64,000 nt of DNA from Pisolithus tinctorius (Eukaryota > Basidiomycota > Agaricomycetes > Boletales > Pisolithaceae): the NCBI GenBank assembly GCA_024663395.1, contig JANFAH010000001.1, positions 4,650,001 through 4,714,000 of the forward strand, in the 5' to 3' direction. How positions within the stretch are numbered: the first letter of the stretch is position 1; each line of letters starts with the position of its first letter. Below the pieces are notes generated by a model that was given only the letters and a program-made list of their open reading frames with translations, had not been told where the DNA came from and did no database searches. Of the stretch, positions 43,037-53,697 are shown in pieces. The position numbers and the translations under genes are program-made.

Positions 43037-44265
43037 GAATCTGATGATGTACTGGATCAAGGGGAAGATGTTGAACCCATAGCTGCTGATCCAGAGCTCA
43101 TTCAGCCTCCTGTTGCTCTCCCAGAACCCCCTGCTCCTCCTCCTCGCACCCCATCACCTGTTCCACCTCCAAGAGCTCCCAGTCCTGTTGGAATCGGTGC
43201 TAGACTCCCTAGAAGGCACAGACAGAAGCCTCTGGCTATTCCAGCACTCCAGGACCTTCATCTTCGCTCTATTGATGTCTCCCATGCATATCTGAATGGG
43301 GAGATGGATTGCGAAGTGTATATGGCACAACCAGAGGGATTCGTGGAGGGAGATGGCAGATCTCAGGTGTGTCTGCTTCAAAAAGCGATTTATGGCAGCA
43401 AACAGGGTGGAAACCGGTGGAATAAGAAGATGCACTCAGTACTGGAGTCCCTTGGCTTCAGACAGACCTATTCTGATGCCAGACTCAGCTGTTAGGCATT
43501 AAAATTGACAGACACCGCCCCAATCGCTCGATTTCGCTCTCCCAGCGCCAGTACTGTCTCGATGTCTTGGAGCGATTTGGAATGGCTGATTGTAAGCCAA
43601 TCTCGACTCCTATGGAGCCTAATCTTCGCCTATCGCGCCAGCAGTCGCCCCAGACACCTGAGGAAGCTGAAACTATGCGCAAAGTGCCATATCTCTCTGC
43701 TGTGGGTGCCCTGATGTATCTAGCGACCACAACTCGCCCAGATATCGCATGTACTGTTGGAGTTCTAGCCAGGTTCAATTCTAATCCTGGCTGGACTCAC
43801 TGGCTGGCAGTCAAACACCTCATGCGCTATCTGAAGGGCACTCTGGACTATTCCATCACATATTCCCCTGACCCTTCGACTTCAGACCTCTTTACCACCT
43901 TCTCTGATGCAGATCATGGTGGCTGCAAGGATTCTGGTCGTTCCACAGGTGGTTATGTGGTCAAGATGGGTACTGGAGCTGTTTCCTGGTCCTCTAAACT
44001 ACAGGGAGCCGTCGCTGTATCAACCACTGAGTCAGAGTACATGGCAGCTGTCCAAACTGGCAAGGAGATCAAGTGGATGCGAAACCTACTCCAGGAAATC
44101 GGTTTTTCGCTCCCTGGCCCTTCTGCTCTACTGATGGATAACCAATCTGCGATATCTGTTGCAAAGAACCCTGAACACCATGGGAGGATGAAGCAACTTG
44201 ATCTCTGCCACTACTGGCTCAGAGATGCGGTGCAGGAGAGTCTTATCTCACCTGTTTTCGTTCCT
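43037..44265 (+). pseudogene. Copia copy A reverse transcriptase remnants and RNase H
   Basis: Pro-rich spacer, then RT with two internal deletions: one near 43225 removes the RT start (joins RRHRQKP to LAIPALQDLHLRS) and one near 43483 removes the FVDD catalytic region. From 43567 an open frame carries the RT end (GALMYLATTTRPDIA) and RNase H (SDADHGGCKDSGRSTGG, STTESEYMA, DNQSAISVAKNPEHHGR). It ends at VFVPT and fuses to copy B. Confidence 0.9.
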
Positions 44266-45735
44266 ACCTACCTCTTTCAGAAGGCCAGTCGCAAGAAAAA
44301 GACTCCAAACGCCGCAAACCACGCATCTAACGCGTCCCCTTCGACCCAAACGCCTGCTACACCATCTACAACTACCCCTGCCAATCAAAGCGCATCCCAA
44401 GCGGTAGAACTCGCTGGAAATGCAAGTCTTCGCTTCTCTGACCCCTCCTCCTTTCTCTGCCCTCTCCAACTCGATGCTGATGTCCATTGGATCGCAGACA
44501 CAGGCGCCACTGCTCATATGATGCCTCATCGCCATTGGCTGCACAATTATAGCCCAAAATGCGTCCCCATCACACTTGCAGACAATAAAGTGGTCTACTC
44601 AGCTGGGGTGGGGTCTGTAGTCTTCCAGCCTTTGCTAGGAGGTCAGAAGCGTCGTCCAGTCAGGTTTACAAATGTCCTTCATGTCCCTGACTTGAGAAAT
44701 AATCTACTATATGTGCTATATCTCTGTCGCACCAAGGGCTTCACTGTAAGCATTGACTCTTCGCAATTCGCATTTAGACAGCGCCCCCGGCCTACCCTCT
44801 TCATTGCAAGAATTTCGGAGCAAAATTCCGCCTGCCTTGAGGGTGAGACTATTGCCATATGCGAATATGCCTCTGCAGCAACCACACTGCCCCTGGACCT
44901 TGCCCTCTGGCACAGGAGACTTGCCCACCATCACCTAGCAGGGGTGAAATCGCTTCTACAGCGAAATCTAGTGACTGGGATGGTCATAGACTCGAAAACT
45001 AGCCCTGATCCAATCTGTGAGCCATGCTTGGCTGGAAAGATGCATGCAAACCCCTTTCCTTCTTCATCCTGGTGGGCCTCTAGGCCTCTAGAACTCGTTC
45101 ACAGCGACCTACACCATGTGGGCCATGCCTCCTTCACTGGATACAAATATTGGGTCACTTTTATTGAGGATTTCTCGCACTATCGCTTTGTTCTACCGCT
45201 CAAAGCCACATCAGAGGTTTTCGAAGCCTTTAAGACATTTAAAGCCTTTGCTGAAAACCAGAGCGAGCGAAAAATCCAGATTTTGCGTGATGACAAAGGA
45301 GGGGAGTACATGAGCAACTCCTTCATCGATTTCACCACCCAGTGCGGCATACTGCGCCAGCACACTGTCAGGAATCACCCTCAGCAAAATGGGGTCGCTG
45401 AACGAGCTAATAGGCTCCTTTCTGAGCGAATCACTGCAATGCTAGATGAATCTGGACTCCCCACCGCCTTCTGGGGTGAATGCTTAGCCTCCCTGGTCCA
45501 TGTATGGAACAGATGCCCAACAGAAGCGGTGGAAAATGCAACTCCTTATGAACTGTGGCATGGGCAAAAACCAGACCTTTCCCACCTTCGTGTTTGGGGC
45601 TGCACTGCCTATGTGCATGTCCAGAGGGACAAGAGACGCCCTCTGGAGTCCCACATCGATAAATGCGCATTTATTGGCTACCCTGAAGGGTATAAGGGTT
45701 GGATGTTTTATAATCCCACCACCAAGTGCACCATT
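44265..45735 (+). pseudogene. Copia copy B gag tail, protease and integrase (fused after copy A RNase H)
   Basis: In frame with the upstream RNase H, forming one 749-codon ORF (43567-45816) in the non-natural order RNase H - gag tail - protease - integrase. Protease WIADTGATAHM (44492), zinc site (RRLAHHHLAG...CEPCLAGK), D (HSDLHH), D (DDKGGEY) and E (NGVAERANR) are all intact, so integrase itself looks undamaged to CTAYVHVQRDKRRPL. It is cut by a tRNA-derived element at 45736. Confidence 0.9.
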
Positions 45736-46199
45736 TGTTGCAAGTGTTGTTCAATTAACCCAACTTTAAGGCCTTGTGCCCAGTGTCAGAGACTATATTC
45801 AACAGCTAAGTATTGACATTACCTTGTGCCCAGTGTCAGAGACTGAAGAGAAAATACACTGGGCACACAGAACTGCTAAGTGCGCAAAAATGATAAACAA
45901 GGGAAAACAAACAGTCACAACACTCCACAACACTGTATAGTGTAGGAATGCGAACTTAGACCATATTAGTGTAGCTAATAATAATAGAATAAGTGAAAAT
46001 GCGAACAGAGGTGCAGAGGCACCACTGTAACAAGTGTAGTACTCCAGCACTCAGCAATGCTAGTCCCCGCTAGCACTTGGTGGTTAAACCACACCAAGTA
46101 AGCCTAGATTGCTCGACCAAATAGCTCAGTGGTTAGAGCACCTGGTCAAAAACCTGGGAGGTCCAGGGTTCAATCCCCTGTCTGGTCGCATTTATTGCA
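45736..46199 (+). mobile_element. tRNA-derived short element, copy 2, split by solo LTR S4
   Basis: Starts TGTTGCAAGTG at 45736, interrupted at 45748-46032 by S4, resumes with GTACTCCAGC and ends TTATTGCA at about 46199. Left flank is copia copy B, right flank is antisense gypsy: no flanking duplication. Confidence 0.8.
45748..46032 (-). mobile_element. Copia-family solo LTR S4 (antisense, nested in the tRNA-derived element)
   Basis: 285 bp of the TGTTACAGTGG LTR subfamily; AGTGT duplicated (45743-45747, 46033-46037). Confidence 0.92.
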
Positions 46200-47074
46200 A
46201 CAGTCCACTACCATGAGGATGGCAGAGTAACCATTGGAGTTGGGGAGGTGTTTGATGAAGTCCATGGAGATGGATTTCCCAGGTCTCTCTGGGATGGGGA
46301 GTTGCTTCAGTAGACCATAGGGGCAGTGGCATGGAGTTTTGCTCTGTCCACAGGTGGTGCAAGACCTGACGTATTCTTTCATGTTGGAGCAGAGGTTAGG
46401 CCACACATAGTCCCTGTGGACGAGCTCTAGGGTGCAGTTTTAGCCTGAAATGGCCTGCTAGAGGATGGTCATGCTTGAACTGAAGCACTTGGAGGCAGAG
46501 ATCATCAATGTCAGGGACAAAGATGCGACTGTCAAGGTGGAGTAGACCATCAGAGTCCATGGACCACCAAGGCTTAGTCAGAGTTGGAAGGTGGCTGGCA
46601 GAGACAGGGTCAGATGGTAGGGTGGAGATGATGTCAGAGTGCAAGCACTCAACATCGAAGACCATGGTGGTGTGGAGCACAGGTGCCATGAGGGTGGTGT
46701 TAAGATAAGACTGAGTGAAGGTAACCTTTGCTCTGTCAGAGCAGAATGCACAAGGGTGGTCTTGGAAGTTCAGCTCACATTGTACAAGGAACTCACGGAG
46801 TTTCTTAGGGTTGGAGCTGTTGAAGGTGTCAGGCTCATGGACTTTGGTTTTCAGAGCAGAGTCCCCAGTGCATGAACTAGACCATGTAAGTGCATGGACA
46901 GCTCTAGCAAGAGCTATGAGGGGATCCTCTGGTGGCTCAGCCAGGTCTTCAGGGACATCCCTGTCACTGCTGCCCCTGCCATCAGGATAACCATCAGGAT
47001 AATCAGGGTCAGGGTCAGGTCCATCATCTCGATTGTGAGGAGATGGAGTATGGAAGGTTGTTGGGTGGAGGTCG

Positions 47075-47542
47075 TGTTCATATGTGGTGCCTATGCACCT
47101 CATTTCACAGTTTGTCTTTTATTATGTGCTTTTCTCACTCTACAGACTTGTAGTGAACACTTAGCTGCGCTCTAAGTGTCCTTGGTTTGCTTTTGTTTAC
47201 TATTTACATTTGTTTATCATTTTTGCGCACTTACTGCTGTGTGCCCAGTGAAATTTTCTTCAGTCTCTTACACTGGGCACAAGGTATGTCTCCTGTAGTA
47301 TTTACTTCAATATAAGTCTCTTACACTGGGTGTTGCGAGTGTATTACTCCAGCACTCAGCAACGCTAGTCCCTACTAGCACTTGGTGGTTAAACCACACC
47401 AAGTAAGCCAAGTTACCTTGACCAAATAGCTCAGTGGTTAGAGCACCCGGTCGAAACCTGGGAGGTCCAGGGTTCAATCCCCTGTCTGGTCGCATTTATT
47501 GCAACACTGGGCACAAGGCCTTGAGGTTGGGCTATTTAAACA
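47075..47542 (+). mobile_element. Copia-family solo LTR S5, split by tRNA-derived element copy 3
   Basis: LTR parts 47075-47330 and 47512-47542, inserted in the antisense gypsy gag; GGTCG duplicated (47070-47074, 47543-47547). Confidence 0.92.
47331..47503 (+). mobile_element. tRNA-derived short element, copy 3 (best copy)
   Basis: 173 bp, TGTTGCGAGTG...TTATTGCA, with an exact 8-bp duplication ACACTGGG (47323-47330, 47504-47511). The tRNA part is 47420-47492: acceptor pairs 6 of 7, D-stem GCTC/GAGC, anticodon stem CCCGG/CTGGG with loop TCGAAAC, T-stem CAGGG/CCCTG, box B GGTTCAATCC. The loop would read GAA (Phe) but position 33 is C. It is at the 3' end of the element, not the 5' head as in ordinary SINEs. 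Confidence 0.82.
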
Positions 47543-47755
47543 GGTCGGAGTGACCAGCTTGCAAAGCACTTTCACCTTCAGTGCAAGAGTGGTGTCAAGC
47601 AGAGAATGATTGGAACTGTTTGACAACAGAAGGGAGTCGACATGGATTAGGTAGTGCAGCAGTGAGGTTCTCAGCAACCTCTCTCTGGGATTGAGCTTGA
47701 GTTCTCATAATGGCATAAGTTTGTTGGAGGACAGAAAATGAGATCATACAAGTGT

Positions 47756-48238
47756 GAGTATCACCCTGTCTGTGAACCTTGCCTAGCTGGCAAGATGCAT
47801 GCAAATCCCTTCCCTACCTCGTCCTGGCGCGCTTCTCGGCCTCTGGAACTTGTCCACAGTGATTTACACCATGTGGGCCACCCCTCTTTCTCTGGGTACA
47901 AATATTGGGTCACTTTCATCGATGATTTCTCTCGCTTTCGCTTCGTGTTGCCTCTAAAAGCGAAGTCTGATGTCTTTGAGGCCTTTAAGACCTTCAAAGC
48001 CTTTGCTGAGAACCAGACAGAGCGAAAAATCAAGATTTTGCGCGATGACAAAGGAGGGGAGTACATGAGCAAGGCCTTCGATGATTTCACCACCCAATGC
48101 GGTATTCTGCGCCAGCACACAGTCAGAAATCGACCTCAGCAGAATGGAGTGGCAGAGCGAGCCAACAGGCTCCTTTCTGAGCGAATTACAGCCATGTTGG
48201 ATGAGTCTGGGCTGCCTAAGGCCTTCTGGGGCGAGTGT
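47756..48238 (+). pseudogene. Copia copy C integrase, first part
   Basis: Begins mid-domain at CEPCLAGKMHANPF (zinc CxxC), carries HSDLHH, DDKGGEY and NGVAERANR intact, open to KAFWGE where S6 enters. Confidence 0.9.
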
Positions 48239-48528
48239 TGTTCACTTTAGGTGCCTGTGCACCTCCCTTTCCATTTCTCCATTTGTTACATTGCTATCTA
48301 ATCCTACAGACTGGTATTGGACACTTAGCTTCGCTTTAAGTGTCCTTGATTTGTTTCTGTTTATTGTTTATCTTTGTTGATCATTTTTGCGCACTTACAG
48401 CTGTGTGCCCAGTGAAATTTTCCATCAGTCTCTTACACTGGGCACCAGGTATGTTATCTGTAGTATTTTGCTCAATTAAAGTCCCTTACACTGGGCACCA
48501 GTGGCCTGAAGTTGTGGATATTTGAACA
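48239..48528 (+). mobile_element. Copia-family solo LTR S6
   Basis: 290 bp; AGTGT duplicated (48234-48238, 48529-48533). Splits the integrase of copy C. Confidence 0.92.
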
Positions 48529-48726
48529 AGTGTCTCGCCTCCCTGGTCCATGTTTGGAACAGATGCCCTACTGAAGCTGTCCGAAATGCGACCCCATATG
48601 AGCTATGGCATGGGAGGAAACCTGATGTGTCCCACCTTCGAGTTTGGGGCTGTACAGCCTATGTGCACATCCAGAAGGACAAGAGGCGACCCCTAGATCC
48701 CCACATGGAGAAATGTGTGTTTATTG
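48529..48726 (+). pseudogene. Copia copy C integrase, middle part
   Basis: CLASLVHVWNRCPTEAV...HLRVWGCTAYVHIQKDKRRPLDPHMEKCVF, the post-catalytic integrase region, between S6 and S7. Confidence 0.9.
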
Positions 48727-49013
48727 TGTTCATATGTGGTGCCTGTGCACCTCATTTCGCATGTTATACTTTATTATGTTCTTTTCTCACCCTACAGACT
48801 TCTAGAGGACACTTGTCTTCGCGCTAAGTGTCCCTGGTTTGCTTGTGTTTATTATTTACATTTGTTTATCATTTTTGCGCACTTACTGCTCTGTGCCCAG
48901 TGAAGTTTTCTTCAGTCTCTTACACTGGGCACAAGGTATGTTGTCTGTAGTATTCCCCTCAATATTAGTCTCTTACACTGGGCACAAGGCCTACTGAGTG
49001 GGATATTTAAACA
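48727..49013 (+). mobile_element. Copia-family solo LTR S7
   Basis: 287 bp; TATTG duplicated (48722-48726, 49014-49018). Confidence 0.92.
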
Positions 49014-50231
49014 TATTGGTTATCCTGAGGGCTACAAAGGATGGAAGTTCTATAACCCCACCACAAAGCGCACCCTGATCTCTGAGAGGGCTGATTTCGA
49101 TGAGAGGTACTTCCCTCTATCCACTCGCCCTTCTACACCATCTCTGGACACCCCAGAACCACCCAAGGCGCCCCAAATTGCCCCACCAACTACTGATTGC
49201 AACCACTACCACCCCACTCCAGATCTGGACTCTGAAAGCGAGTCTGATGACATGCTGGATCAAGGGGGTGATATTGAGCCAATAGGTGCTGATCCAGATC
49301 CCATTCAGCCTCAACTTCCTCCCCCTGAACTGCCTGCACCTCCTCTTCGCACTCCATCGCCTGTACCACCTCCTCGTGCGCCTAGCCCTGTCGGAATTGG
49401 TGCCAGACTTCCCAGGAGGCGCAGACAGAAACCTAGAGAGTGGTGGAAGCTCTCCCCCACGCAATTGGATGATGTGGAGGACATGGAAGATAGTGATGAT
49501 GAACTGGCTATGTCTACATCTCTTCCTGATGCTCCACTCACATTTGCAGAGGCTATGCGACGTCCTGATGCTGAGAAGTGGCGAGAAGCTGCCCTGGAGG
49601 AGTTAGCAGCACACCAGAGCAATGGCACATGGAAACTGGTCGCTAGGCCTCCTGGGAGCAAAGTCATTGGCTCCAAGTGGGTATTCAAGGTGAAGCGCAA
49701 TGCTGATGGATCCATAGAGCGCTACAAGGCTCGATTGGTCGCCAAGGGCTATAATCAGCGCCCTGGTTTTGATTATCTCGAAGTATTCGCTCCTACAGCT
49801 CGCCTTGCCTCCATCAGAGTTATCCTGGCCATTGTAGCCCTCCAGGACCTTCACCTTCGCTCTGTTGATGTCTCCCATGCATATCTGAATGGGGAGATGG
49901 ACTGCGAAGTGTATATGGCGCAACCAGAGGGATTTGTGGAGGGAGACTCCAGATCTCAGGTGTGTCTTCTGCAAAAAGCGATTTATGGCAGCAAACAAGG
50001 TGGAAACCTGTGGAATAAGAAGATGCGCTCTGTACTGGAGTCCCTTGGCTTCAAACAGACTTACTCCGATGCCAGCATTTATATATACTCCCAGAATGAT
50101 GTCACCATCATTCTACCTGTCTTTGTCGATGATATGACTCTTGCCTCGAGCTCTGCAGAAGCCATCAACTCCTTTGTTGCACAACTGATCCAGCACTTCA
50201 ACATCTGTGACCTGGGCCCTACCACTCAGCT
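49014..50231 (+). pseudogene. Copia copy C integrase end and reverse transcriptase
   Basis: IGYPEGYKGWKFYNP, an acidic and Pro-rich spacer, then RT: MRRPDAEKWREAALEE, GSKWVFKVKRNADGS, YKARLVAKGYNQRPG, the VDVSHAYLNGE motif, QPEGFVE, LLQKAIYGSKQ and the catalytic VFVDDMTLAS (50117-50146). Open from 49252. At about 50231 it jumps into gag of copy D, losing the rest of RT and all RNase H. Confidence 0.92.
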
Positions 50232-50710
50232 CCCTGATTGCCAGAATCGAAGATTCTATGTCCAGGATCCAAGAACCTCGCCCTGGGGATGCTTCTAAGC
50301 CCTATTCCATCAAGGATCTGGATAATGAAGTTGTCTGTATGGCTATGGTGCGCTCCCTGGGTGAGGAATATGCCCATTTTGCGTCATCACTACTGCTATT
50401 CCACTCCCTGGACAAGGATAAGCTAACGGAAGCGTTCCTGGCCGAAGAACCGCAGCGGAAGTGGCGCCCTGATGCAGGCGGATCGGACCACGCGTTATTC
50501 ACCTCCTCCGTGAATTGCAAGTGCCCAGCTTAATCCCCTTGCTCGTTCTGCGATTATCAAGGGCACTGCATCCATAAATGCGAAAGGATGGAAAGGTCTA
50601 AGGCTTTCTACCGCTCTAGGAAGAATAAGGAGGACAAGAAACCTGCCAACACCGCAAATCAAGCATCCTCGCCTCCTGCTTCCTCCCAAGCAACTGGGAC
50701 AGCGCCAACA
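50232..50710 (+). pseudogene. Copia copy D gag, C-terminal half
   Basis: SSLIARIEDSMSRIQE...MVRSLGEEYAHFASSLLLF, then a TAA at 50531-50533 and the knuckle CSFCDYQGHCIHKC (50540-50581), cut by S8 in the linker. Confidence 0.9.
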
Positions 50711-50947
50711 TGTTCACTTTAGGTGCCTGTGCACCTCCCTTTCCATTTCTCTATTTGTTACATTGCTATCTAATCCTACAGACTGGTATTGGACACTTAG
50801 CTTCGCTTTAAGTGTCCTTGATTTGTTTCTGTTTATTGTTTATCTTTGTTTATCATTTTTGCGCACTTACAGCTGTGTGCCCAGTGAAAATTTCCTTCAG
50901 TCTCTTACACTGGGCACCAGTGGCCTGAAGTTGTGGATATTTGAACA
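50711..50947 (+). mobile_element. Copia-family solo LTR S8
   Basis: 237 bp, short class; CAACA duplicated (50706-50710, 50948-50952). Removing it restores the linker as read in copy A. Confidence 0.92.
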
Positions 50948-52533
50948 CAACAACCTCCTCGTCGAGCCAGAGCGCATCCCAAGCAGTAGAATTCGCTCGA
51001 AATGCAAGTCTTCCCTTCCCTGACCCCTCCTCCCTTCTCTGCCCTCTGCAACTCGATGCTGACGTCCATTGGATCGCAGACTCGGGCGCCACTGCTCATA
51101 TGACGCTCCATCGCCATTGGCTGCGAAATTACAGCCCAAAACGCGTTCCTATCAAGCTAGCAGACAATAAAATTGTCTATTCAGCTGGGATTGGGTCTGT
51201 ACTCTAAGTATTCGCTCCTACAGCTCGCCTTGCATCTATCAGAGTCATTCTGGCCTTAGCAGCTCTCCAGGACATCCATCTTCGCTCTGTTGATGTTTCT
51301 CATGCATATCTGAGTGGAGAGATGGACTGCGAGGTGTATATGGCACAACCTGAAGGATTTGTTGATGGAGACTCCAGATCTCAGGTGTGTCTGTTACAGA
51401 AAGCGATTTATGGCAGTACACAGGCAGGAAACCGCTGGAACAAGAAGATGCGCTCTGTCCTTGAGTCTCTTGGCTTCAGGCAAACCTATTCAGATGCCAG
51501 CATCTACATCTATTCCCAAAATGATGTTACCATCATTCTACCTGTCTTTGTCGATGATATGACTCTCGCCTCGCACTCTGCTGAAGCCATCGACTCCTTC
51601 GTCTCACAGCTAAGCCAACCCTTCAAAATCCGGGACCTGCGACCTACCACTCAGCTCTTAGGCATCAAAATTGACAGGGACCGCCCCAATCGCTCGATTT
51701 CGATCTCCCAGCGCCAATACTGCCTGGATATCCTGGAGTGATTTGGAATGGCAGACTGTAAGCCCATTTCCACCCCTATGGAGCCAAATCTGCGCCTATC
51801 TTGCCAGCAATCCCCAAAATCACCTGAGGAAATTGAAACTATGCGCACAATTCCCTATCTCTCTGCTGTGGGTGCTCTAATGTACCTAGCCACCACTACT
51901 CGCCCAGATATTGCCTATACTGTTGGAGTCCTGGCCAGATTTAATTCCAATCCTGGTTGGGCTCACTGGCTTGCTGTGAAGCACCTCATGTGCTATCTCA
52001 AGGGCACCCTGGACTATTCTATCACCTATGCACCTGATCCCTCGAGTTCTGAGCCTTTCATCACCTTTTCTGATGCAGATCATGGTGGATGTAAGGACAC
52101 TGGTTGCTCTACAGGTGGTTATGTGGTGAAAATGGGCACTGGTGCGGTTTCATGGTCTTCTAAGCTGCAGGGAGTCATCGCTCTGTCCACTACTGAGGCC
52201 AAATACATGGCTGCAGTCCAGGCTGGCAAGGATGTCAAGTGGATGCGAAATCTCCTGCAAGAAATTGGTCTTTCTCTCCCCAACCCTTCTTCCTTGCGCA
52301 TGGACAACCAATCTGCGATTTCTGTGGCGAAAAACCCAGAGCATCATGGGAGGATGAAGCAGCTGGACTTATGCTACTTCTGGCTGAGAGATGCAGTCAG
52401 GGAAACCTGATTTCACCTGTTTTTGTCTCTACAAGCGAGCAGGCTGCTGATCTCCTCACCAAACCGCTACACCGCGCCACGGTCATGGAATTCTGCAAGA
52501 TGCTAGGACTTGGTGCATCAGGGGGGAGTACTT
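50948..52533 (+). pseudogene. Copia copy D protease joined to reverse transcriptase and RNase H
   Basis: Protease start WIADSGATAHM (51071) runs to GIGSV, then jumps near 51203 to RT at VFAPTARLASIRVIL, losing the rest of protease and all integrase. RT keeps DVSHAYLSGE and VFVDDMTLAS (51536-51565); TGA at 51739-51741. RNase H keeps SDADHGGCKD, STTEAKYMA and DNQSAISVAKNPEHHGR; a frameshift near 52408 precedes the normal C-terminus SEQAADLLTKPL. Ends GASGGST, just before the polypurine tract. Confidence 0.9.
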
Positions 52534-52555
52534 GACTCTCCAGAGGTGCACATTC

Positions 52556-52564
52556 AGGGGGGAG
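52556..52564 (+). other. Copia polypurine tract
   Basis: AGGGGGGAG abutting the 3' LTR; a second similar tract lies at 52519-52528. Confidence 0.7.
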
Positions 52565-52799
52565 TGTTACAGTGGTGCCTCTGCACCTCTGTTCGCATTT
52601 TCATCTATTCTACAGTTATTTGCTACACTAATATGGTCTAACTTCGCATTCCTACACTATACAGTGTTATGGTATGTTGTGACTGTTTGTTTTCTTTTGT
52701 TTACCATTTTTGCGCACTTAGCAGTTGTGTGTGCCCAGTGTATTTTTTCTTCAGTCTCTGACACTGGGCACAAGGCCTACTTTGTGGGATATTTTAACA
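52565..52799 (+). repeat. Copia copy D 3' LTR
   Basis: TGTTACAGTGGTGCC...TTTTAACA, 235 bp, short class, different subfamily from the copy A 5' LTR and the same as S4. Confidence 0.88.
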
Positions 52800-53461
52800 G
52801 TATGATACATGCTTTTATCCTACTATGGAGGTACAGCAACCAGAATTGGAACTGACATACAGATGTTCATATGTGGTGCCTGTGCACCTCAATTTGCATT
52901 TTATCACTTGTTATATTCTTTTCTCACCCTACAGACTTCTAATGGACACTTAGCTTCGCTCTGAGTGTCCTTGGTTTGCTTTTGTTTATTATTTACATTT
53001 GTTTATCATTTTTGCGCACTTACTGCACTGTGCCCAGTGAAGTTTTCTTCAGTCTCTTACACTGGGCACAAGGTCCCCAGATTGTGGTTATATGAACAAC
53101 AGAGACTCATAAATTTTCAAGTGAAACTTCCTGGACAACGAATGAAGGGTAGACGGAGGACATACCAACAGGTAACATAGATCATCCAGAAAAGGAAACA
53201 GTCCAGGCACTGGACCATGTGGTGCATGCACTGCAGAGTACCTGACTGTGTGCTGTCAGGGAGAAGTCCAAAGGTAGTCACATGACCCCTCAGAGAATGG
53301 TCTGCTTGGTCTGGTAGGAGAGCAACACAAGTCCAACAGCAGTTGGAGCGGAGATGGTTTGCAACTGACAGGAATTGGGTGGAGTTGGTGTGGAGTGAGT
53401 GAATGACTGGTGGAAGAGGGTGTGGAGTGAGTAAGGACTTAGAGTGAATGCACGGTTATGA
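52800..53461 (-). mobile_element. Truncated E3-family LTR, antisense, split by S10
   Basis: Reverse complement of the first two thirds of the E3-type LTR, from its TATA region (52803 onward) back to its first bases near 53461. Interrupted by S10. Its tip abuts a sense copy, forming an inverted pair. Confidence 0.85.
52864..53098 (+). mobile_element. Copia-family solo LTR S10
   Basis: 235 bp; ACAGA duplicated (52859-52863, 53099-53103). Confidence 0.92.
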
Positions 53462-53697
53462 CACTCCACACCAACTCCGCTCAACTTCTGTCAGTTATGA
53501 ACCATCTCTGCTCCAACTGCTGTCGGACCTGAGTTGCTCTCCTACCAGACTGAGCAGACTGTTCTCTGAGGGGTCATATGACTACCTTTGGACTTCTCCC
53601 TGACAGTGTGCAGTCAGGTACTCTGCAGCACATGCACCACATGGTCCAGTGCCTGGACTGTTTCCTTTTCTGGATGTTCTATGTTACCCATTCGACC
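53462..53697 (+). mobile_element. Truncated E3-family LTR, sense arm of inverted pair
   Basis: Matches the first third of the LTR up to the GTTACCCATTCG point. Complementary to about 53172-53406, so the two form a ~235-bp inverted repeat with a short centre. Confidence 0.85.

Larger units (their letters stand above)
46200..47755 (-). pseudogene. Antisense gypsy (E3-like) fragment with gag-pol internal deletion
   Basis: Minus strand, E3 family. From 47755 down: leader starting inside the self-priming site, gag start MRTQAQSQREVAENL near 47709, split by S5, gag to VTFTQSYL (near 46710), then a direct jump into pol at TTLMAPVLHTTMVFDVECLHSD, and integrase to MDFIKHLPNSNGYSAILMVVD at 46200. About 2.9 kb between gag and pol is missing relative to E3. 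No LTR at either end. A 1-nt insertion near 46440 shifts the frame. Confidence 0.9.
39424..52799 (+). mobile_element. Recombinant Ty1/copia locus (partial copies A-D)
   Basis: Starts with a 287-bp LTR and primer site, ends with a polypurine tract and a 235-bp LTR of a different subfamily, and has no matching flanking duplication (AGTGG left, GTATG right). Between them lie four partial copies in the same orientation: A (39893-about 44265), B (about 44265-45735), C (47756-50231) and D (50232-52533), with nested solo LTRs, tRNA-derived elements and an antisense gypsy fragment. Best read as a product of repeated insertion and recombination among related copies. Confidence 0.85.

Noticed and set aside
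43567..45816. A 749-codon ORF as a novel host gene
   Set aside because: Every part aligns with copia RNase H, protease and integrase; it is a chimeric element.
47420..47492. Functional tRNA-Phe gene (GAA in the anticodon loop)
   Set aside because: Position 33 is C, the acceptor has a mismatch, and the same cloverleaf sits at the 3' end of three dispersed repeat copies; it is part of a mobile element.
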